From contig NZ_JOFL01000011.1 in NCBI RefSeq assembly GCF_000719265.1, positions 62,001 to 126,000 of the forward strand: DNA of 64,000 nucleotides, written 5' to 3'. Positions 60,098-64,000 of this stretch are shown here, piece after piece. The notes under the pieces were generated by a model. That model searched no databases, was not told the DNA's origin, and saw only the letters and a program-made list of their open reading frames with translations. Both the position numbers and the translations under genes were made by a program. Each line of letters begins with the position of its first letter. The stretch's first letter is position 1. Origin of the DNA: Streptomyces roseoverticillatus. GTDB taxonomy: Bacteria; Actinomycetota; Actinomycetes; Streptomycetales; Streptomycetaceae.

Positions 60098-61372
60098 ATG
60101 CCCGTTGTGCGTGATCTTCGCGTCCTGCTCCGCCTTCGCGATTTCCGCCGTCTGCTGGCTGTCCGGCTCCTCTCCCAGGCGGCCGACGGGGTCTACCAGG
60201 TCGCGCTCGCCACCTACGTGGTCTTCTCCCCGGAGAAGCAGGCGTCCCCGACGGCGATCGCCTCGGCCATGGCCGTGCTCCTCCTGCCGTACTCCCTGCT
60301 GGGCCCCTTCGCAGGAGTGCTCCTGGACCGCCGGCGCCGCCGGCAGGTCCTGCTCCACGGCAACCTGCTGCGTACGGCCCTCGCCACCGTCACCGCCGTG
60401 CTCATCGTCACGCGCGTCCCCGACTGGCTGTTCTACGTCTCCGCCCTGTCGGTCACCGCGGTCAACCGCTTCGTGCTCGCCGGGCTCTCCGCCTCCCTGC
60501 CGCGCGTGGTCGACTCGCGCGAGCGGCTGGTCATGGCCAACGCGCTCTCCCCCACCGCCGGGACGCTGGCGGCCACCGCGGGCGGCGGGCTCGCCTTCGC
60601 CGTGCGCCTGACCGCCCCCGGGGGCACGGGGGCCGATGCCCTGGTCGTGCTGCTCGGCGCGAGCCTCTACCTGTGCGCCGCCATGTCCTCGCTGCTGATG
60701 CCCGTCGATCTGCTCGGCCCGGACACACCGGTCGCCCGCCGGCTGGGCGAGGCCCTGACCGGCACCGCGCGCGGCCTGGTCGCGGGCCTGCGCCACCTCG
60801 CTGAGCGCCGCACGGCCGCCTACGCGCTCGGCGCCATGGCGGTGATGCGCTTCTGCTACGGCGCCCTGACCGTCACCGTGCTGATGCTCTGCCGCTACGC
60901 GTGGGCCGGCACCGAGTCCGCGGGCCTGGCCCTGCTGGGGCTCGCCGTCGCGGTCTCGGGAGCGGGATTCTTCGTGGCGGCCCTCATCACCCCCTGGGCG
61001 GTGTCCCGGCTGGGCCGCCTCGGCTGGATGATCGCCTGCGCGTCCGCCGCGGCGGTGCTGGAACCCGCGCTCGGCCTGCCCTTCGAGCGCGTGCCCATGC
61101 TGATCGCCGCCTTCGTCCTCGGCGTCGTCACCCAGGGCGCGAAGATCGCCACGGACACGATCGTCCAGGCGGCGGTGGACGACGACTTCCGGGGCCGGAT
61201 CTTCTCCCTCTACGACGTCCTCTTCAACGTCGCCTTCGTGGGAGCGGCCGGCGTGGCGGCCCTGATGCTGCCGCCCGACGGCCGCTCGGGCCTGCTGGTG
61301 TCCGCCGTCGCCGTGCTCTATGCGGTGGTCGCCGTTGCCCTGACGGGCTTCCGGCGACGTGAGCCCGCATAA
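60098..61372 (+). CDS. MFS transporter
   Basis: The 424-residue protein has about 12 TM helices and an MFS pattern of the exporter type: LLRLRDFRRLLAVRLLSQAADGVYQVALATYVVFSPE, YSLLGPFAGVLLDRRRRRQVLL (motif A-like), RLVMANALSPTAGTLAATAGGGLAF. The substrate is unknown. ATG 60098 or GTG 60092 starts it; no strong ribosome-binding site is visible. It converges with cca; the 42-bp palindrome with parS lies between them. Confidence 0.88.
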   Translation: MPVVRDLRVLLRLRDFRRLLAVRLLSQAADGVYQVALATYVVFSPEKQASPTAIASAMAVLLLPYSLLGPFAGVLLDRRRRRQVLLHGNLLRTALATVTAVLIVTRVPDWLFYVSALSVTAVNRFVLAGLSASLPRVVDSRERLVMANALSPTAGTLAATAGGGLAFAVRLTAPGGTGADALVVLLGASLYLCAAMSSLLMPVDLLGPDTPVARRLGEALTGTARGLVAGLRHLAERRTAAYALGAMAVMRFCYGALTVTVLMLCRYAWAGTESAGLALLGLAVAVSGAGFFVAALITPWAVSRLGRLGWMIACASAAAVLEPALGLPFERVPMLIAAFVLGVVTQGAKIATDTIVQAAVDDDFRGRIFSLYDVLFNVAFVGAAGVAALMLPPDGRSGLLVSAVAVLYAVVAVALTGFRRREPA

Positions 61373-61377
61373 GCGCT

Positions 61378-61391
61378 GTTCCACGTGAAAC
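61378..61391. promoter_or_regulatory. parS: parS-like site (one mismatch)
   Basis: GTTCCACGTGAAAC differs in one base from the parS consensus GTTTCACGTGAAAC. It starts six bases after the MFS stop and is 29 bp (start to start) from a perfect copy, so ParB could load on both. Confidence 0.75.
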
Positions 61392-61392
61392 A

Positions 61393-61434
61393 GCGGTGTC
61401 CTCGTTGTTTCACGTGAAACAACGAGGACACCGC
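61393..61434. promoter_or_regulatory. parS: 42-bp perfect palindrome carrying a consensus parS site
   Basis: Every base of 61393-61413 pairs with 61414-61434. The centre (61407-61420) is the exact parS consensus GTTTCACGTGAAAC bound by ParB for origin segregation. Flanking arms GCGGTGTCCTCGTT and AACGAGGACACCGC extend it. As RNA it would fold into a long stem between the convergent MFS and cca stops, so it may also act as a bidirectional terminator. Confidence 0.92.
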
Positions 61435-61450
61435 CGGGATACGGGCAGGG

Positions 61451-62926
61451 TCAGCCCTGGGCCGCCCACCACTCCTTGAGTGCGGCGACGGCCTCGTCGT
61501 GGGACATCGGGCCGTGCTCCAGCCGCATCTCCAGCATGTGCTTGTACGCCTTGCCGACCTGCGGGCCGGGGCCCACGCCCAGGATCTCCATGATCTGGTT
61601 GCCGTCCAGATCCGGCCGGATCGCCTCCAGCTCCTCCTGCTCCTGCAGGCGGGCGATGCGCTCCTCCAGGCCGTCGTACGCCCGCGAGAGCGCATTGGCC
61701 TTGCGCTTGTTGCGCGTCGTGCAGTCGGAGCGGGTCAGCTTGTGGAGCCGCTCCAGCATGGGCCCCGCGTCCCGCACGTACCGGCGCACGGCAGAGTCGG
61801 TCCACTCACCGGTGCCGTAGCCGTGGAAGCGCAGGTGCAGCTCCACCAGCTTGGTGACGTCCTTCACCAGCTCGTTGGAGTACTTGAGCTTGGTCATGCG
61901 GGCCTTGGTCATCTTGGCGCCCACCACCTCGTGGTGGTGGAAGGAGACCCGGCCGTCCTTCTCGAAGCGGCGCGTCCGCGGCTTGCCGATGTCGTGCAGC
62001 AGGGCCGCGAGGCGCAGCACCAGGTCGGGGCCGCCGCCGGGCTGGTCGCGCGGGGCCTCCAGGGCGATGGCCTGCTCCAGGACGGTGAGCGTGTGCTCGT
62101 AGACGTCCTTGTGCCGGTGGTGCTCGTCGCGCTCCAGGCGCAGGGCGGGCAGCTCGGGCAGGACCAGGGCGGCGAGCCCGGTGTCGACGAGCAGCCTCAG
62201 GCCCTTGCGCGGGTGGTCGGAGAGGATCAGCTTGTTGAGCTCGTCCCGGATCCGCTCGGCGGAGACGATCTCCAGCCGGCCGGACATCTCCGTCATCGCG
62301 GTGACGACCTCGGGCGCGACCTCGAAGTCGAGCTGTGCGGCGAAGCGGGCGGCCCGCATCATGCGCAGCGGGTCGTCGGAGAAGGACTCCTCCGGGGTGC
62401 CGGGGGTGCGCAGGATGCGCGCGGCGAGGTCCTCCAGGCCGTTGTGCGGGTCGATGAACTCCTTCTCCGGCAGCGCGACGGCCATGGCGTTCACCGTGAA
62501 GTCGCGGCGGACGAGGTCTTCCTCGATGGAGTCGCCGTAGGAGACCTCCGGCTTGCGGGAGGTCCGGTCGTAGGCCTCCGAGCGATATGTCGTGACCTCG
62601 ATGTCGAAGTCCGCTTTGCGGCAGCCCACGGTGCCGAAGGCGATGCCGACCTCCCAGACGGCGTCCGCCCAGGGCCGGACGATCTTCAGGACCTCCTCCG
62701 GACGGGCGTCCGTCGTAAAGTCCAGGTCGTTGCCCAGCCGGCCGAGCAGCGCGTCCCGTACGGATCCGCCGACCAGGGCAAGCGTGAACCCGGCTTCCTG
62801 GAATCGGCGAGCAAGATCGTCGGCCACGGGGGAGACCCTCAGGAGCTCGCTCACGGCACGGCGCTGCACATGGCTGAGCTCGTTGGTCGACGACTGGGTC
62901 AGGCTGTCATTGTTGGCATTCGGCAC
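61451..62926 (-). CDS. cca: CCA tRNA nucleotidyltransferase
   Basis: The 491-residue protein has the class II nucleotidyltransferase motifs GGSVRDALLGR and LDFTTDA, RRDFTVNAMA, and the tRNA-binding RMMRAARFAAQLDF segment. A C-terminal HD domain has LAALLHDIGKPRTRRF. It adds or repairs the 3'-CCA end of tRNAs, which Streptomyces tRNA genes often do not encode. The start at 62926 fits the family; it is divergent from the DUF6049 gene. Confidence 0.95.
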   Translation of the reverse strand: MPNANNDSLTQSSTNELSHVQRRAVSELLRVSPVADDLARRFQEAGFTLALVGGSVRDALLGRLGNDLDFTTDARPEEVLKIVRPWADAVWEVGIAFGTVGCRKADFDIEVTTYRSEAYDRTSRKPEVSYGDSIEEDLVRRDFTVNAMAVALPEKEFIDPHNGLEDLAARILRTPGTPEESFSDDPLRMMRAARFAAQLDFEVAPEVVTAMTEMSGRLEIVSAERIRDELNKLILSDHPRKGLRLLVDTGLAALVLPELPALRLERDEHHRHKDVYEHTLTVLEQAIALEAPRDQPGGGPDLVLRLAALLHDIGKPRTRRFEKDGRVSFHHHEVVGAKMTKARMTKLKYSNELVKDVTKLVELHLRFHGYGTGEWTDSAVRRYVRDAGPMLERLHKLTRSDCTTRNKRKANALSRAYDGLEERIARLQEQEELEAIRPDLDGNQIMEILGVGPGPQVGKAYKHMLEMRLEHGPMSHDEAVAALKEWWAAQG

Positions 62927-63133
62927 AACAGAAGAGGGTACGTGGCTGCGCGCCCCGGGGCCTCCCGGTTACGGACGCATGGCGCAGGCCACACAAAGCG
63001 GGCGCAGCCGGGACATCGGGCCGACTGCGCGATCTTGTGGAGCGGTCCACGGCACTTCGTCACAGCGGGCCTCGTTACCATTCGTGGACGCACAACCGAC
63101 GACCACTGACGACGACGAGGGACGGGCGAGCGC

Positions 63134-64000
63134 GTGGCCGAGGCGGCAGAGACCCAGGAGACCCCCTCCGCTTCTGCCTGCCGGTGGTCCCGGCTCCTCA
63201 CGACGGTGCTGACAAGTGCGGCGCTCCTGGTCGGGCTGGTGCAGCTGCCTGCCGCGCAGCCGGCCCGCGCCGAGTCCGCCGGTTCCCGCCAGGTCGACGT
63301 CTCCATCAACACACTGACCCCCGTCGCGCCGAAACAGGACGACACGCTCACCGTCTCGGGCACCGTCACCAACAACGGCGGTTCGACCGTCTCCGACGCG
63401 CACGTCGGCCTACGGGTGGGCGGCCAGCTCAACAGCCGGGTCGACGCCGACGAGATCGGCAGCCGCGCCGCCTTCTCGCCCGGCAGCGACGGCTCCGAGA
63501 TCGGCAATCACACCCAGAAGATCGACCGGCTCCCCCCGGGGGCCGGCCGCGAGTTCAGCATCTCGCTGCCGGCGAAGGACCTGGACCTGAGTAAGGACGG
63601 GGTCTACCAGCTGGGCGTCTCCTTGTCCGGGCACACCGCGGACCAGGGGTCCGAGCGGGTGCTGGGCATCGGCCGGACCCTGCTCCCCTGGCAGCCCTCC
63701 GGGATCGAGGGCAAGAAGACGCAGCTCACCTTCCTGTGGCCGCTGATCTCCGCGACCCACCTGACGGCCCGTACCGAGTCCGACCAGCAGCAGACGCCGA
63801 TCTTCCCCAATGACGACCTGGCCGCGGAGCTGGCGCCGGGCGGGCGGCTGCAGCAGCTGGTGGCCCTGGGCAAGGGCCTGCACATCACCTGGGTGATCGA
63901 CCCGGACCTGCTGGCCACGGTCGAGGCCATGACCAAGGCGTACCGGGTGGGCGGGCCGGACGGGAAGAACACCCCGGGCCGGGGCCAGGCGGTCGCCAAG
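63134..64000 (+). CDS. DUF6049-type secreted/membrane protein (5' part, runs off the window)
   Basis: A GTG at 63134 opens a frame that continues without stop to the window end (289 codons visible). It encodes an N-terminal signal/anchor (SRLLTTVLTSAALLVGLVQLPAAQPARA, cleavage likely after PARA). A beta-rich extracytoplasmic domain follows: VDVSINTLTPVAPKQDDTLTVSGTVTNNGG, and LTFLWPLISATHLTA, as in the actinobacterial DUF6049 family. That family lies beside the MurJ/MviN and protein-kinase-type genes near oriC. Function is unknown. GAGGGA lies upstream at longer spacing. Confidence 0.8.
   Translation, partial: MAEAAETQETPSASACRWSRLLTTVLTSAALLVGLVQLPAAQPARAESAGSRQVDVSINTLTPVAPKQDDTLTVSGTVTNNGGSTVSDAHVGLRVGGQLNSRVDADEIGSRAAFSPGSDGSEIGNHTQKIDRLPPGAGREFSISLPAKDLDLSKDGVYQLGVSLSGHTADQGSERVLGIGRTLLPWQPSGIEGKKTQLTFLWPLISATHLTARTESDQQQTPIFPNDDLAAELAPGGRLQQLVALGKGLHITWVIDPDLLATVEAMTKAYRVGGPDGKNTPGRGQAVAK

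Overview
The window is a high-GC actinobacterial chromosome segment, almost certainly from a Streptomyces species. Signs of this are the strong third-position GC bias, GTG starts, an SsgA-family sporulation protein, a TTG-started MerR gene, a Rex operator of the Streptomyces type, and a perfect parS sequence. Gene order (cca, ino1, a PBP, alr-like/femX, rpsF-ssb-rpsR-rplI, MATE, dnaB, ssgA, thiC, hisC, cydABCD) matches, as I recall it, the conserved stretch close to oriC in S. coelicolor (about SCO3890-SCO3960), in inverted orientation. No phage, insertion sequence, CRISPR array, rRNA or tRNA was recognised.

Region 1 (1-9.9 kb) starts with a forward operon: the end of an unknown gene, an alpha/beta-hydrolase-SDR fusion, a PF10118 protein and a MerR regulator. 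It is followed by a reverse pair (integral membrane protein, then carotenoid oxygenase) facing a PadR repressor across a strong palindromic operator. The PadR gene overlaps kptA (RNA 2'-phosphotransferase). Next come the envelope-stress pair pspAB/htpX and an LLM/F420 oxidoreductase. A tandem 19-bp repeat lies upstream of htpX.

Region 2 (9.9-23.3 kb) holds a HAD phosphatase, an M23 endopeptidase and an orphan GAF-GAF histidine kinase with a DevS-like heme-ligand motif. The kinase gene lies directly downstream of cydA-cydB-cydDC, which has a perfect Rex operator upstream. hisC and a LacI regulator follow.

Region 3 (23.6-34.5 kb) holds a metallophosphoesterase, a two-TM protein, thiC with a TPP riboswitch, a YibE/F-NfeD-SPFH membrane cluster, ssgA (without the usual ssgR neighbour), small membrane and cupin genes, and a cystathionine gamma-lyase-like enzyme.

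Region 4 (34.6-45.5 kb) is more accessory: LysR, Nudix, a flavohemoglobin-like gene whose 5' end looks frameshifted, HAD, a GlcG/HbpS protein, MFS/MarR, TetR, an aminotransferase, a serine hydrolase, and a translationally coupled merR-thioredoxin pair.

Region 5 (45.5-64 kb) is core replication, translation and cell-wall functions: dnaB with a cluster of DnaA-box-like 9-mers upstream, a MATE transporter, rpsF-ssb-rpsR-rplI, femX with an alanine-racemase-like gene, a GT87 glycosyltransferase, a bifunctional PBP, PadR-ino1, an MFS transporter, parS sites within a 42-bp perfect palindrome, cca, and the start of a DUF6049 secreted/membrane protein running off the window.
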